NCBI GenBank assembly: GCA_945871425.1
Contig: CAMBVS010000004.1
Location: 1-64,000 of the forward strand
Origin: Rhizobium sp. Q54
Lineage (GTDB): Bacteria; Pseudomonadota; Alphaproteobacteria; SHVZ01
Direction of reading: 5' to 3'
Length of the DNA stretch: 64,000 nt
Shown here: one piece after another, positions 45,304 to 54,226 of the stretch
Layout of the letters: each line of letters opens with the position of its first letter
Position numbering within the stretch: the stretch's first letter is position 1
Made by a program: the position numbers and the translations under genes
The notes under the pieces: generated by a model
Databases searched by the model: none
Seen by the model: the letters and a program-made list of their open reading frames with translations, nothing else
Told to the model about the DNA's origin: nothing

Positions 45304-46493
45304 GCCGCCTTCGCCACCCGGGTGAGCTGCGCGAACCCGGCCTCCAGATCGGCGATCAGGTCGTCGGCATCCTCGAGCCCGATATGCAGACGGATCAAGG
45401 CGCCTTTCTCGGTCCACGGTACCGCCGACCGATGCAGCACGTTCGAAACCGGCAGCGCCAGGCTCTCATAGCCGCCCCAGCTGGCACCCATGCGGAAGAT
45501 CTTCATGGCATCGAGGAACGCGTCCACGGCCGGCTTCGGCCGCTCCTTCAGCAGCACCGAGAAGAGACCGGACGCGCCGGTGAAGTCGCGCTTCCAGAGA
45601 TTGTGGCCGGGGAAGCTCGGCAAGGCCGGGAACAGCACGCGCGCCACTTCGGGCCGGCCCTCCAGCCAGGTCGCGACCTTGATCGCGTTTTCCTGGTGCC
45701 CCCTCAGGCGCACATGGATGGTGCGAAGCCCGCGCAAGCCCAGATAGATGTCGTCCGGCCCGACCGAGTACCCCAGCGCCTTGAACGCGGTCTCGACCGC
45801 CGGCAGCGCCGCCTCCGTGCAGGTCGTGGTGCCGAGCATCGCATCCGAATGGCCGACGATGTACTTGGTCGCCGCCTGGATCGAAACGTCGACGCCGTGC
45901 TTGAAGGCGTTGAAGAACAGGCCGCCGGACCAAGTGTTGTCCATCAAGACGACGCAGCCCTTCTTGTGGGCCTCGGCGGCGATCGCCGGGATGTCCTGCA
46001 TCTCGAAGGTGCCGGTTCCGGGCGACTCCGTGTAGACGATCTTGGTGTTGGGGCGGATCAGGTCCTTGATGCCGCCGCCGATCAGTGGATCGTAGTAGGT
46101 GGTCTCGATCCCCATGCCCTTCAGGAAATTGTCGCAGAGCCGGCGGTTGGGGAAATAGGCGGAATCGACCATCAGGATGTGGTCGCCGGTCTTCACGAAG
46201 GCAAGGATGGCGCCGACGGCGGCGGCGAAGCCCGACGGGAAGGCGATGGCGCCGTGCCCGCCCTCCATCGCCGCCACTGCCTGGCAGAAGGCACGATGGG
46301 TCGGCGTGCCGTAGCGGCCGTAGACGTATCCCTTGTAGTCGGGCTTGTGCGCCTCGTCCCAGGCGGCGACGCTGGGAAAGGTGATGGTGGAAGCGTGATA
46401 GACGGGCGGATTGACGATGCCGTGGTTCGCCTCCGGATCGAGCCCGGCATGGGTGATCACGGTGTCACGCCGAAATGTGCCCTTGGGTGCCAT
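45300..46493 (-). CDS. PLP-dependent trans-sulfuration enzyme (cystathionine beta-lyase type)
   Basis: Cys/Met-metabolism PLP enzyme of 397 residues from ATG 46491-46493. It has YGRYGTPTH, the PLP-binding FPSGFAAAVGA, DNTWSGGLFFNAF, and Schiff-base Lys210 in AATKYIVGHSD. The SGLFSVLL and RMGASWGGYESL segments favour a MetC-like beta-lyase over gamma-synthase, but this is a judgement from motifs. A ribosome-binding GGAGCGAG precedes the start. It is translationally coupled to hisI. Confidence 0.88.
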   Translation of the reverse strand: MAPKGTFRRDTVITHAGLDPEANHGIVNPPVYHASTITFPSVAAWDEAHKPDYKGYVYGRYGTPTHRAFCQAVAAMEGGHGAIAFPSGFAAAVGAILAFVKTGDHILMVDSAYFPNRRLCDNFLKGMGIETTYYDPLIGGGIKDLIRPNTKIVYTESPGTGTFEMQDIPAIAAEAHKKGCVVLMDNTWSGGLFFNAFKHGVDVSIQAATKYIVGHSDAMLGTTTCTEAALPAVETAFKALGYSVGPDDIYLGLRGLRTIHVRLRGHQENAIKVATWLEGRPEVARVLFPALPSFPGHNLWKRDFTGASGLFSVLLKERPKPAVDAFLDAMKIFRMGASWGGYESLALPVSNVLHRSAVPWTEKGALIRLHIGLEDADDLIADLEAGFAQLTRVAKAA

Positions 46494-46648
46494 CACTCGC
46501 TCCGGGAGAGGTCGAACGGGAAGGGCGCCATGGTGAGGGCACCTTGGCTTCGCGCGCAAGTGGAAGGAAGCGGTTGCGGCAATGACTAGCGGATTGTAAG
46601 CATTGGAACCATGAGAGGCCCTAAGGCCCTTGGGAGGCGGATCGGGAC

Positions 46649-47416
46649 ATGACAGCACAGGTACAGCGCCAGCTTTCGAGCGACGTCGTCATCCAGATGA
46701 CGAGCGTCCACAAATGGTACGGGGACTTCCACGTCCTCAAGGACATCAACCTCTCGGTCCATCGCGGCGAGCGCATCGTCGTCTGCGGGCCGTCCGGATC
46801 CGGCAAGTCGACGATGATCCGCTGCATCAATCGCCTCGAGGAGCACCAGAAGGGCCAGATCGTCGTCGACGGCATCGAGCTCTCCCAGGACGTGAAGAAC
46901 ATCGACATGGTCCGGCGCGAGGTCGGCATGGTGTTCCAGCAGTTCAACCTGTTCCCGCACCTGACGGTGCTGGAGAACCTGACGCTGGCGCCGATCTGGG
47001 TCAGGAAGATGCCGAAGGCCGAGGCCGAGGCGGCGGCGATGAAGTACCTCGAGCGCGTGCGCATCCCCGAGCAGGCGAAGAAGTATCCGGGCCAGCTCTC
47101 CGGCGGCCAGCAGCAGCGCGTCGCCATCGCGCGCTCGCTCTGCATGCAGCCGAAGATCATGCTGTTCGACGAGCCGACCTCGGCGCTCGATCCCGAGATG
47201 ATCAAGGAGGTGCTGGAGGTCATGGTCGGCTTGGCCGAGGACGGCATGACCATGATCTGCGTCACCCACGAGATGGGCTTCGCCCGCACCGTCGCCGACC
47301 GCATGATCTTCATGGACTACGGCGAGATCGTCGAGCAGGCGCCGCCCGAGGAGTTCTTCCAGAACCCCAAGTCCGACCGCACCAAGCTGTTCCTGAGCCA
47401 GATCCTCAAGCACTGA
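46649..47416 (+). CDS. Polar amino-acid ABC transporter ATP-binding protein
   Basis: GlnQ/GltL-like ATPase of 255 residues that would energise amino-acid uptake. It has Walker [11 protein letters not shown]-loop [17 protein letters not shown], signature [13 protein letters not shown], Walker [16 protein letters not shown], and the H-loop in VTHEMGF. No permease or binding-protein gene of this family is adjacent, so it must act with components encoded elsewhere or lie at the 3' side of a split operon. GGGAGG lies upstream of the ATG. A possible promoter TTGCGG-N17-TAAGCA is in the divergent gap before it. Confidence 0.93.
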   Translation: MTAQVQRQLSSDVVIQMTSVHKWYGDFHVLKDINLSVHRGERIVVCGPSGSGKSTMIRCINRLEEHQKGQIVVDGIELSQDVKNIDMVRREVGMVFQQFNLFPHLTVLENLTLAPIWVRKMPKAEAEAAAMKYLERVRIPEQAKKYPGQLSGGQQQRVAIARSLCMQPKIMLFDEPTSALDPEMIKEVLEVMVGLAEDGMTMICVTHEMGFARTVADRMIFMDYGEIVEQAPPEEFFQNPKSDRTKLFLSQILKH

Positions 47417-47419
47417 CGT

Positions 47420-47606
47420 CGCATCCCCTCTCCCGGCGGAGCCGGCGGAGGGTCGGGGGAGGGGCCGGGGCGATAGCGAGGGTGATGCGCCATGTCGCAG
47501 ATGCGGCGTGGGCGCGACTGCTGTTATCTTCGCTCTGTAAAATTCACGCCCCTCGCTTCGCTCGGCCCCCCACCCTGCCCTCCCCGCCGGAGGCGGGAGA
47601 GGGTTC
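47420..47606. repeat. Intergenic palindromic repeats of the CCCTCTCCCG type
   Basis: The 209-bp gap between the ABC ATPase and the DegT gene holds two G+C-rich imperfect palindromes. One contains CCCCTCTCCCGGCGGAG near 47428 with GGGGGAGGGG near 47456. The other is CCCTCCCCGCC-GGAG-GCGGGAGAGGG near 47578-47603. The same theme recurs as a perfect palindrome at 61782-61810. They look like a dispersed intergenic repeat family and may serve as terminators; no gene is seen here. Confidence 0.5.
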
Positions 47607-47625
47607 CGAAGGATCAGATCCTCGC

Positions 47626-48756
47626 ATGACCTCCCGCCTGCCGTTCGTCGATCTCCAGGCCCAGCGCCGGCGCATCGGGCCGCGGCTGGAGGACGCGCTG
47701 GCCCGCGTGCTGGCACATGGGCAGTTCATCTTGGGTCCCGAGGTGCGGGAGCTGGAGGCTCAGCTCGCCCGCTTCTCCGGCACGAAGCACTGCGTCACCT
47801 GCGCCAACGGCACCGACGCGCTGCTGCTGCCGCTGATGGCCTGGGGCATCGGCCCCGGCGATGCGGTGCTGGTGCCCGCCTTCACCTTCGTCGCCTCGGC
47901 CGAGGTGGTGGTGCTGGCCGGCGCCACCCCGGTCTTCGTCGACGTGGCGCGGGACAGCTTCAACGTGACGGCCGACAGCCTGGCGCTGGGGGCGCTGGCG
48001 GCACGCGAGGCGGGCCTGACGCCGAGGGTCGCCATGCCGGTCGACCTCTTCGGCCAGCCGGCGGACTTCGCGGCCTTAGAGCCGGTCTGCCGCAAATACG
48101 GGCTGAAGATCCTGTCCGACGCGGCACAGAGCTATGGCGGCGGCCAGGGCAACCGGCGGGTCGGATCGCTGGCGCCGGTGACCTCGACCAGCTTCTTCCC
48201 CTCCAAGCCGCTCGGCACCTATGGCGACGGCGGCGCCATCTTCACCGACGACGAGGCACTCGCCGATCTCTTGAAAAGCATCCGCATGCATGGCCAGGGC
48301 ATCGACAAGTATCACAACATCCGCATCGGCCTGAATTCGCGCCTGGATACGATTCAGGCCGCCGTGCTGATCGAGAAGCTGGCGATCCTGGAGGACGAGA
48401 TCGCGGCCCGCGACCGCATCGCGCGTCGCTACTCGGCGGCGCTGGCCGATGTCTGCGAGGTGCCGAGGGTCGCCGCCGGCAACGCCTCGGCCTGGGCGCA
48501 GTACACGATCCTGATCGAAAACCGCGACGGCGTCGCCAAGACGCTCGACGCCGCCGGCATCCCGACCGCGATCTACTACCCGATCCCGCTGCACCGCCAG
48601 GACGGCTACCGCCACTTCCCGGTGGCCAAGGGCGGGCTTGCGGTCTCGGAGGATCTCGCCCGGCTGGTGCTCAGCCTGCCGATGCATCCCTACCTGGAAG
48701 CGGCAGACCAGGACCGGGTGATCGCCGCCGTCCGCAGCGCGCTCAGCCGAGCTTGA
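47626..48756 (+). CDS. DegT/DnrJ/EryC1/StrS family sugar aminotransferase
   Basis: PLP enzyme that usually aminates a keto-sugar nucleotide for lipopolysaccharide or glycan synthesis. The 376-residue product starts LPFVDLQAQ and has TCANGTDALLLPLMA, PAFTFVASAEVVVLAGA, DAAQSYGG, and the Schiff-base Lys194 in FFPSKPLGTYGDGG. The C-terminal AIYYPIPLHRQDGYRHF is typical of WbpE/WlbC-like enzymes. The sugar is unknown. It overlaps the convergent CoA-transferase gene by 14 bases. Confidence 0.92.
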   Translation: MTSRLPFVDLQAQRRRIGPRLEDALARVLAHGQFILGPEVRELEAQLARFSGTKHCVTCANGTDALLLPLMAWGIGPGDAVLVPAFTFVASAEVVVLAGATPVFVDVARDSFNVTADSLALGALAAREAGLTPRVAMPVDLFGQPADFAALEPVCRKYGLKILSDAAQSYGGGQGNRRVGSLAPVTSTSFFPSKPLGTYGDGGAIFTDDEALADLLKSIRMHGQGIDKYHNIRIGLNSRLDTIQAAVLIEKLAILEDEIAARDRIARRYSAALADVCEVPRVAAGNASAWAQYTILIENRDGVAKTLDAAGIPTAIYYPIPLHRQDGYRHFPVAKGGLAVSEDLARLVLSLPMHPYLEAADQDRVIAAVRSALSRA

Positions 48757-49954
48757 CCGCACCCGACTTCGCCAGCGCCTCGATCTCGTTTCCTGAGTAG
48801 CCGATCTCGGCCAGAATCTCGGCCGTGTGCTCGCCCATCCGAGGCGCGCCGCGCCGCAGGTTGGCGGGCGTCGCCGACAGCTTGACCGGCGGGCCGATGG
48901 TCTTCACCGGTCCCAGCGTCGAGTGCCCGACCTCGGTCACCATGCCCCGCGCCAGCGTCTGCGGGTCGGCATGCATCTGCTTCACGTCGAGCACCGGCCC
49001 CGCCGGCACGCCGGCGGCTTCCAGGATCGCCAGCCACTCGACCGAAGTCCTCCGCTTGAACCGCTCGCCCATCAGCCCGACCAGGACCGCGAGGTTCGCC
49101 ATGCGGCCGGCGTTGTCGTGGAAACGCGGATCCGTCGCAAGCTCCGGCAGTCCCAGCGCGTCCAGGGTCTTCAGCCAGTTCGACTGGTTGGCCGCACCAA
49201 CGGTGATCGAGCCGTCGGTCGTCTCGAAGGCCTGGTAAGGCCCGTTCAGCGGGTGCGCCGATCCCAGCGGCCCCGGCGCCACGCCGGTCGCAAGGCAGAT
49301 CGCCGACTGCCAGAAGGTGTGCACGATCCCGGCCTCGAACAGCGAGGTGTCGACCAGCTGGCCCTCGCCGGTTCGCTGCACGTGATGGAGCGCCGCCAGG
49401 ATGCCCATGGCGGCGAGGATGCCGGCGGTGATGTCGGTGACCGGCGCGCCGACCTTGACCGGCGGCCGGCCCGGCCCCTCGCCCGTGATGCTCATCAGGC
49501 CGCTCATGCCCTGGGCGATCAGATCGAAGCCGCCGCGATCGGCATAAGGCCCGGTGCGGCCGAAGCCCGAGAGCGAGCAATAGACCAGCGACGGCTTTGC
49601 CCGGACGAGATCGTCATGACCCAGGCCGAAATGCTCCATCGCCCCCTTGCGGTAATTCTCGATGAAGACGTCGCCGGAGAGCGCGAGCCGCTTCAGCGCC
49701 GCCCGCCCGGCCTCCGAGCTCGTGTCGACGGCGAAGCCGCGCTTGTTGCGGTTCATCATCAGGTAGGCCGCCGACTCATCGCCGATCCGAGGCGGCACCA
49801 TGCGCCGGGTGTCGTCGCCCGCCGGCAAGCGTTCGACCTTGATTACGTCGGCGCCGAGATCGGCCAGCATCATCCCGGCGGTGGGCCCGGCCATGATGTG
49901 GCACATCTCGACGACGCGAACGCCTTTCAGCGGGCCGGTTGCTTCGGCGGTCAT
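48743..49954 (-). CDS. CaiB/BaiF family (type III) CoA transferase
   Basis: Moves CoA between carboxylic acids; the donor and acceptor are unknown. The 403-residue product begins LKGVRVVEMCHIMAGPTAGMMLADLGADVIKVE, the family hallmark. It continues with NRNKRGFAVD, VFIENYRKGAMEHFGL and SGFGRTGPYADRGGFDLIAQGMSG, which includes the conserved Asp region. Its start overlaps the enoyl-CoA hydratase stop by one base, so the two probably act in one acyl-CoA route. Confidence 0.93.
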   Translation of the reverse strand: MTAEATGPLKGVRVVEMCHIMAGPTAGMMLADLGADVIKVERLPAGDDTRRMVPPRIGDESAAYLMMNRNKRGFAVDTSSEAGRAALKRLALSGDVFIENYRKGAMEHFGLGHDDLVRAKPSLVYCSLSGFGRTGPYADRGGFDLIAQGMSGLMSITGEGPGRPPVKVGAPVTDITAGILAAMGILAALHHVQRTGEGQLVDTSLFEAGIVHTFWQSAICLATGVAPGPLGSAHPLNGPYQAFETTDGSITVGAANQSNWLKTLDALGLPELATDPRFHDNAGRMANLAVLVGLMGERFKRRTSVEWLAILEAAGVPAGPVLDVKQMHADPQTLARGMVTEVGHSTLGPVKTIGPPVKLSATPANLRRGAPRMGEHTAEILAEIGYSGNEIEALAKSGAVKLG

Positions 49955-50733
49955 CAGCGGCCCTTGAACGCCGGCTTTCGCTTGGCGAGGAAGGCGTCGC
50001 GGCCGATGCGGTAGTCCTCGGTGCCGAAGCAGGCGAAGCCCTCGGCCGCCTCCTCAGGGGAGAGCGGGCTGCCTTCGGCGAGGCGGCGGGCGAAGCGCTT
50101 GTGCCAGCGGTTGACCAGCGGCGCCCCGTCGGCGATACGCCGCGCGGCGGCGTAGCCTTCCTCCTCGACGTGATCGTCGGCGACGACGCGATTGACCAGG
50201 CGCTTCTGCAATGCTTCCTCGGCGCCGAAGACCCGCGCCTCGAACAGGATCTCCAGCGCCGTCGACTCCCCGCAGACCCGGATCAGCGCCTCGATCTCCG
50301 GATGGGCCATCACCAGGCCTAGGCGATTGATCGGCACGCCGAAGCGCGACGAGGCCCCGCAGATGCGCAGGTCGCACATCAGCGCGATCTCGAAGCCGCC
50401 GCCGACGCACACACCCTTGATGACCGCGATCACCGGGTGGCGGCAGGCGGCGACCGCGCCCATGGTCCTGTGCATGATCTCGCCATAGGCGGTCGCCTGG
50501 GCCACGTCGGCGCGTTCGGTCGCGAACTCGGCGATGTCGGCACCGGGCGAGAAGGCGCGGTCGCCGGCGCCGGTGAGCACGACGCAGCCGATATCGTCGT
50601 CCCGGTCGAGGGCGGCCATCGCCTCGGCTATGCCCTGCCACATCGCCTTGTTCAGCGCGTTCAGCCTGTCCGGGCGGTTGAGCCGGACCGTGGCGATGCG
50701 ATCGGCCGTCTCGACCAGCACGACGTCGGACAT
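49954..50733 (-). CDS. Enoyl-CoA hydratase/isomerase family protein
   Basis: Crotonase-fold enzyme of 259 residues. It starts DVVLVETADRIATVRLNRPDRLNAL and carries oxyanion-hole segments FSPGADIAEF and GVCVGGGFEIALMCDLRI. The second acid position lies in LGLVMAHPEIEAL. Specific reaction is unknown. It is coupled to the CoA-transferase gene and follows the cytochrome c gene by 11 bases. Confidence 0.92.
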   Translation of the reverse strand: MSDVVLVETADRIATVRLNRPDRLNALNKAMWQGIAEAMAALDRDDDIGCVVLTGAGDRAFSPGADIAEFATERADVAQATAYGEIMHRTMGAVAACRHPVIAVIKGVCVGGGFEIALMCDLRICGASSRFGVPINRLGLVMAHPEIEALIRVCGESTALEILFEARVFGAEEALQKRLVNRVVADDHVEEEGYAAARRIADGAPLVNRWHKRFARRLAEGSPLSPEEAAEGFACFGTEDYRIGRDAFLAKRKPAFKGR

Positions 50734-50744
50734 TGCCCGGGCCT

Positions 50745-51170
50745 TCACCGGTTGAGGAACGGATTGGCGCGGCCGCGCTGCTGACGGGGCGGGAAGGAAG
50801 ACGCCAGGTAGTCGACGATCAGGGCCCTGTCGGCGGCGCCGGGATCGGGCATGCGGTGCTTCTCGATCATCCAGTCGAAGCTCTCGTCCCAGCGCTCCCG
50901 CGGCATCCCCTGCTGGCGGATGATCGCGGTGCCATGGCAGGCGGTGCAGAGATAGAAGGTCTCGTCCCGCCCCTTCCCGTCCGGCAGGTCGTCGGGCGTC
51001 TCGTCGGTCGCGCGCGCGATCTGCGCCGGCGCCGCGGCCGGAACCGGGGCGGCGCGCATCGCCGCCTGCGGAGGCGGAGGTGGCGGCGGCCGCCTGGCCT
51101 TCTGCACTTCCAGGCCGATCACGGTCGCCGCCAGGAAGGCCACCGCGACAGTCGCGAGGTTGAGGCGCAC
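50745..51170 (-). CDS. sorB: c-type cytochrome, probable SorB-like sulfite dehydrogenase subunit
   Basis: Periplasmic monohaem cytochrome of 141 residues. An N-terminal signal or anchor helix (LATVAVAFLAATVIGLEV) is followed by a run of seven prolines, and a haem-binding motif Cys75-x2-Cys78-His79 (CTACH). A Met ligand is likely in the GMPRERW or HRMPDP region. Directly downstream of the molybdopterin sulfite oxidase gene, it would accept electrons from sulfite oxidation. Confidence 0.83.
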   Translation of the reverse strand: MRLNLATVAVAFLAATVIGLEVQKARRPPPPPPPQAAMRAAPVPAAAPAQIARATDETPDDLPDGKGRDETFYLCTACHGTAIIRQQGMPRERWDESFDWMIEKHRMPDPGAADRALIVDYLASSFPPRQQRGRANPFLNR

Positions 51171-51181
51171 CCCGGCCCGGC

Positions 51182-52495
51182 TCAGGCCTTGACCAGGACC
51201 GCGACCCGGTGGAAGGCGTTGCCGCCATAGCCCTGCGGGTTCCAGTTGCCGACCACGTGCGGCTGCCCCTTGCCGTTCGCGTCGGTCGCCTTGGCCCAGA
51301 TCTCGTAGTAGCCGTCGGTCGGCAGGTCGACCTCGGTCGACCAGCGCTGCCAGGCGTATTTGTTCGCCGGCGCGTTGAGCTGCGCCTTCTTCCAGGTGGC
51401 GCCGTAGTCGACCGAGACCTCGACCTGGGAGACGGCGAGATCGCCGGCCCAGGCCTGGCCGCGGACGGGGAGCTTGCGGGTTCCCGGCGCCAGCTCGGTA
51501 CCGTGCGCGACGCTGGTGATGATCGAGCGCACCGGCATGGATTCGAGGATCATCATGTTGGCGTCGTCGACCTTGCCGCCGGGAATCATCGGCTTCCGCG
51601 TCACCCGGTATGACGTGCCGGTCATGCCCGGGCCGTCATGCTCCTTGTCGCGGACCCAGATCCGCGTCAGCCACTTCTGCGAGGCCGAGCCCGGCCATCC
51701 CGGCACCACCAGCCTGACCGGCCCGCCATGGATGTGCGGCAGTGCCGCGCCGTTCATGCGGAGGACGATCAGCGTGTGCTCGTCCATCGCCTTCGGCAGG
51801 CGCACGCCGCGCGAGATGGTGAGCTGGCCGGGCGTGCCCGAAAGATGCGGGTCGGCGCCGACATGGGCGGTGTAGACCGCGCTCGACTTGAGGCCCGCGG
51901 CGGCGAGCACGTCCTTGAGGCGGACACCGGTGTATTCGGCGCAGCCGATGGCGCCGTTGCCCCACTGGTTGCCGCGCGCCTCCGGCTGGAATCCGGCCCG
52001 GCCGTTGCCGCCGCATTCGAGCTGGAGCTTGAGCGTCACCGGCTGGAAGCGCTGCTCGAGCTCGCCGACGGTGAGATCGAGCGGCGTGTTCACTTCGCCG
52101 TCGACCCTGATCTTCCACGCCTTGGGATCGGCCGCGACGTCGGGCATCCCGCCATTGTTGCGGATGAAGAACTTGTCGTTCGGCGTCACCTCGTCGTCGA
52201 GCATGTGCTCGGGCGTCTCGCAGACCAGCGGCCGGTCCTGAAGCACGACCAGGTTCGCCTTGCCGGGCATGGCCAGCGCCTTAGCCGGCGCGCCCGCGGG
52301 CGGCGCCTGGGCCAGCGCCGCCGGCACCAGGCCCGCCGGCATCCGGGCTGCGAAGGGGATGGATGCCCCGACCGCCGCCCCCATGGCGGCGAGGCTGGCG
52401 CCCTTCAGCAGCCCGCGGCGGCCGAAGACCAGCGCGTCGGCACGCTCGGGATCGTCGCGGTAGAGCTCGTTGAGACCGCGCTCGGCTTTGGGCAT
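51182..52495 (-). CDS. sorA: Molybdopterin-dependent sulfite oxidase / sulfite dehydrogenase catalytic subunit (SorA-like)
   Basis: Periplasmic Mo enzyme that oxidises sulfite to sulfate. From ATG 52493-52495 (GGGAGG upstream) the product has 437 residues. A twin-arginine signal (GRRGLLKGASLAAMG) indicates folded export. The sulfite-oxidase domain has the Mo-ligand Cys161 in LQLECGGNGR. IHGGPVRLVVPGWPGSASQKWL and a C-terminal dimerisation domain (VEVSVDYGATWKKAQL) follow. It forms a pair with the cytochrome gene and lies downstream of cbtBA. Confidence 0.92.
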   Translation of the reverse strand: MPKAERGLNELYRDDPERADALVFGRRGLLKGASLAAMGAAVGASIPFAARMPAGLVPAALAQAPPAGAPAKALAMPGKANLVVLQDRPLVCETPEHMLDDEVTPNDKFFIRNNGGMPDVAADPKAWKIRVDGEVNTPLDLTVGELEQRFQPVTLKLQLECGGNGRAGFQPEARGNQWGNGAIGCAEYTGVRLKDVLAAAGLKSSAVYTAHVGADPHLSGTPGQLTISRGVRLPKAMDEHTLIVLRMNGAALPHIHGGPVRLVVPGWPGSASQKWLTRIWVRDKEHDGPGMTGTSYRVTRKPMIPGGKVDDANMMILESMPVRSIITSVAHGTELAPGTRKLPVRGQAWAGDLAVSQVEVSVDYGATWKKAQLNAPANKYAWQRWSTEVDLPTDGYYEIWAKATDANGKGQPHVVGNWNPQGYGGNAFHRVAVLVKA

Positions 52496-52555
52496 CAGAT
52501 CCTCCCTGACGTTGGTTATGCGGGGAAATCTTCGGTCGCCGGCGGTGCCTGCCAA

Positions 52556-53242
52556 TCAGGCAGCGGAAAGCCGCCGGTAGGCCGCGCCGGTGAGCACGCC
52601 GAGCGCCGCCCAGAAGACGAGCCCGGTGACCAGCGCCACGACGATGAACTCACGCGCCAGCGCCGCCGGAGCCGTCCCGCCATGCGCGGCCGGCTGCGGC
52701 GCGCCGACGAGGTGGGGAAGCGCCAGAAGGAGCAGTCCGAGGAGTATCCCGGTGGCCCCGCCGCGCAGCAGGATCAGCGCCAGACCGATCGCCGTCGCCG
52801 CCGCGGTCGCCATCCACCAGAGCTGGCGGGCGGCCAGCGGCGCGGCCTCGGCTCCCGGAACCTCCGGCGGCAATCCGAGAGCCGGCGCCAGCACGAAGCT
52901 CACATATCCCGCGAGCCCCCATGCGAGACCGGCGCGCCAGCCGCTATGGCCAGCCAGCGACATGCCGGCGGCGATGATCAGTCCGAACCCGATCCCGGCC
53001 AGCATGTTGAAGACGAGCGTGAAGCCAGTCCGCTCCCAGCCGTTCTCCGGCGCCCAGGCGTCTTCCTCGTGGTCATGCGCCGCCGCCTGGCCATGGTCAT
53101 GGGCCTTCCCCGTCTCGGCTGCCTCCTCGTAGACCTCGGCCTCGAGAATCAGCGGCACGGCCCTAACGGCCTGGACCGCGCTGGCGATGCCGCCGGCGAC
53201 GAGGCCGCCGAGCAATGCTGCGAAGAAGATTCGCCGGAACAC
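52556..53242 (-). CDS. cbtA: CbtA family predicted cobalt transporter subunit
   Basis: Membrane protein of 228 residues with about five helices, starting FRRIFFAALLGGLVAGGIAS. A His-rich loop (KAHDHGQAAAHDHEEDAW, residues about 47-64) could bind metal. It follows cbtB by six bases. CbtA/CbtB are predicted cobalt permeases from comparative genomics, often linked to cobalamin genes; here none are adjacent. Confidence 0.86.
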   Translation of the reverse strand: MFRRIFFAALLGGLVAGGIASAVQAVRAVPLILEAEVYEEAAETGKAHDHGQAAAHDHEEDAWAPENGWERTGFTLVFNMLAGIGFGLIIAAGMSLAGHSGWRAGLAWGLAGYVSFVLAPALGLPPEVPGAEAAPLAARQLWWMATAAATAIGLALILLRGGATGILLGLLLLALPHLVGAPQPAAHGGTAPAALAREFIVVALVTGLVFWAALGVLTGAAYRRLSAA

Positions 53243-53248
53243 GGGGGT

Positions 53249-53434
53249 TCAGTGGCAGGGGAAGGCGTGGATGTGGCGGGCGTCGTGGGCGGCGTTGTGG
53301 ATGGCGCTGGGGCCGGCGAAGCCGACACCGAAGACCAGGACGAGGCCGAGAAACGCCGCCGCCAGGGCGGGCCAGCGTGCGGTCGCGGCCTCGAGGGCGA
53401 CGGAGGGGGCGGCGATGGTTCGGCCGGTCGACAT
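53249..53434 (-). CDS. cbtB: CbtB family predicted cobalt transporter subunit
   Basis: Sixty-one-residue single-span membrane protein. The N-terminal soluble part leads to one helix (ALAAAFLGLVLVFGVGFAG) and a His-rich C-terminus (HNAAHDARHIHAFPCH) that fits the proposed metal-binding tail of CbtB. ATG 53432-53434 is used; the frame continues 21 codons upstream without a family match. A cobalamin riboswitch was looked for upstream and not found. Confidence 0.85.
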   Translation of the reverse strand: MSTGRTIAAPSVALEAATARWPALAAAFLGLVLVFGVGFAGPSAIHNAAHDARHIHAFPCH

Positions 53435-53566
53435 GAAGCGGCGCTCCGAATCTTGCAGGGAAAAAACAAGGGTAGGTCGGCGCGTCCGGCCGGTCAATCG
53501 GCTGGAGTCGGAGGCGAAGCCCGGAAAAGTCTGCTAAACGACCGGCGCCGAGCCAGAGGAGAGACG

Positions 53567-54226
53567 ATGAACGATGACGCGACCGCCCAGCTGACCGCCG
53601 ACATCCTCCTCGAGATCCAGGCCGTCCACATCCGCCCGGACGAGCCCTTCACCTTCACCTCGGGTCGGCTCTCGCCGGTCTATGTCGACTGCCGGAAGAT
53701 CATCTCGTTTCCGCGCGCCCGCGCCAAGCTGATGGACTTGGGCGTCGAGCGGGTCTGCCGCGACGCCGGCCACGAGGCCTTCGACGTCGTCGCCGGCGGC
53801 GAGACCGCGGGCATCCCCTTCGCCGCCTGGGTCTCCGAGCGGCTGGGCCTGCCGATGACCTACATCCGGAAGAAGCCGAAGGGCTTCGGCCGCAACGCGC
53901 AGATCGAGGGCGACTTCAAGGACGGCGCCCGCATGCTGCTGGTCGAGGACCTGGCTTCCGAGGGCGGCTCCAAGCACGTCTTCCTCGATGCCATCGACGC
54001 CGCCGGCGCCGTCTGCAAGCACATCTTCGTCATCTTCAACTACGGCACCTTCCCCGCCGGCATCGAGTCCCTGAAGGCGCGTGGCGTCAGCCTGCACGCA
54101 CTGGCGACCTGGGCCGACGTGCTGACCGCCGCCGCGCGCAAGGGCTACACCAAGGACCAGCTCGACCAGGTCCGCAGCTTCCTCGCCGATCCCGACGGCT
54201 GGGCCGCCAAGCGGAAGGCCGGCTGA
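53567..54226 (+). CDS. pyrE: Orotate phosphoribosyltransferase
   Basis: Fifth step of pyrimidine synthesis. The 219-residue product from ATG 53567 (AGAGGAGAG upstream) has FTFTSGRLSPVYVDCRKI, GGETAGIPFAAW, the substrate loop IRKKPKGFGRNAQIEG, and the PRPP-binding MLLVEDLASEGGSK. The loop and EGDFKDG are longer than in E. coli, as in several Alphaproteobacteria. Its stop overlaps the next gene by one base. Confidence 0.95.
   Translation: MNDDATAQLTADILLEIQAVHIRPDEPFTFTSGRLSPVYVDCRKIISFPRARAKLMDLGVERVCRDAGHEAFDVVAGGETAGIPFAAWVSERLGLPMTYIRKKPKGFGRNAQIEGDFKDGARMLLVEDLASEGGSKHVFLDAIDAAGAVCKHIFVIFNYGTFPAGIESLKARGVSLHALATWADVLTAAARKGYTKDQLDQVRSFLADPDGWAAKRKAG

Noticed and set aside
53435-53566. Possible cobalamin riboswitch upstream of cbtB
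   Set aside because: The gap is only 132 bases and no B12-box (GCCACTG-like) or matching fold was seen.
51638-54226. Plus-strand open frame of about 860 codons across sorA and cbtAB
   Set aside because: The part before 53567 is a shadow of sorA, cbtA and cbtB; only the pyrE portion is real.
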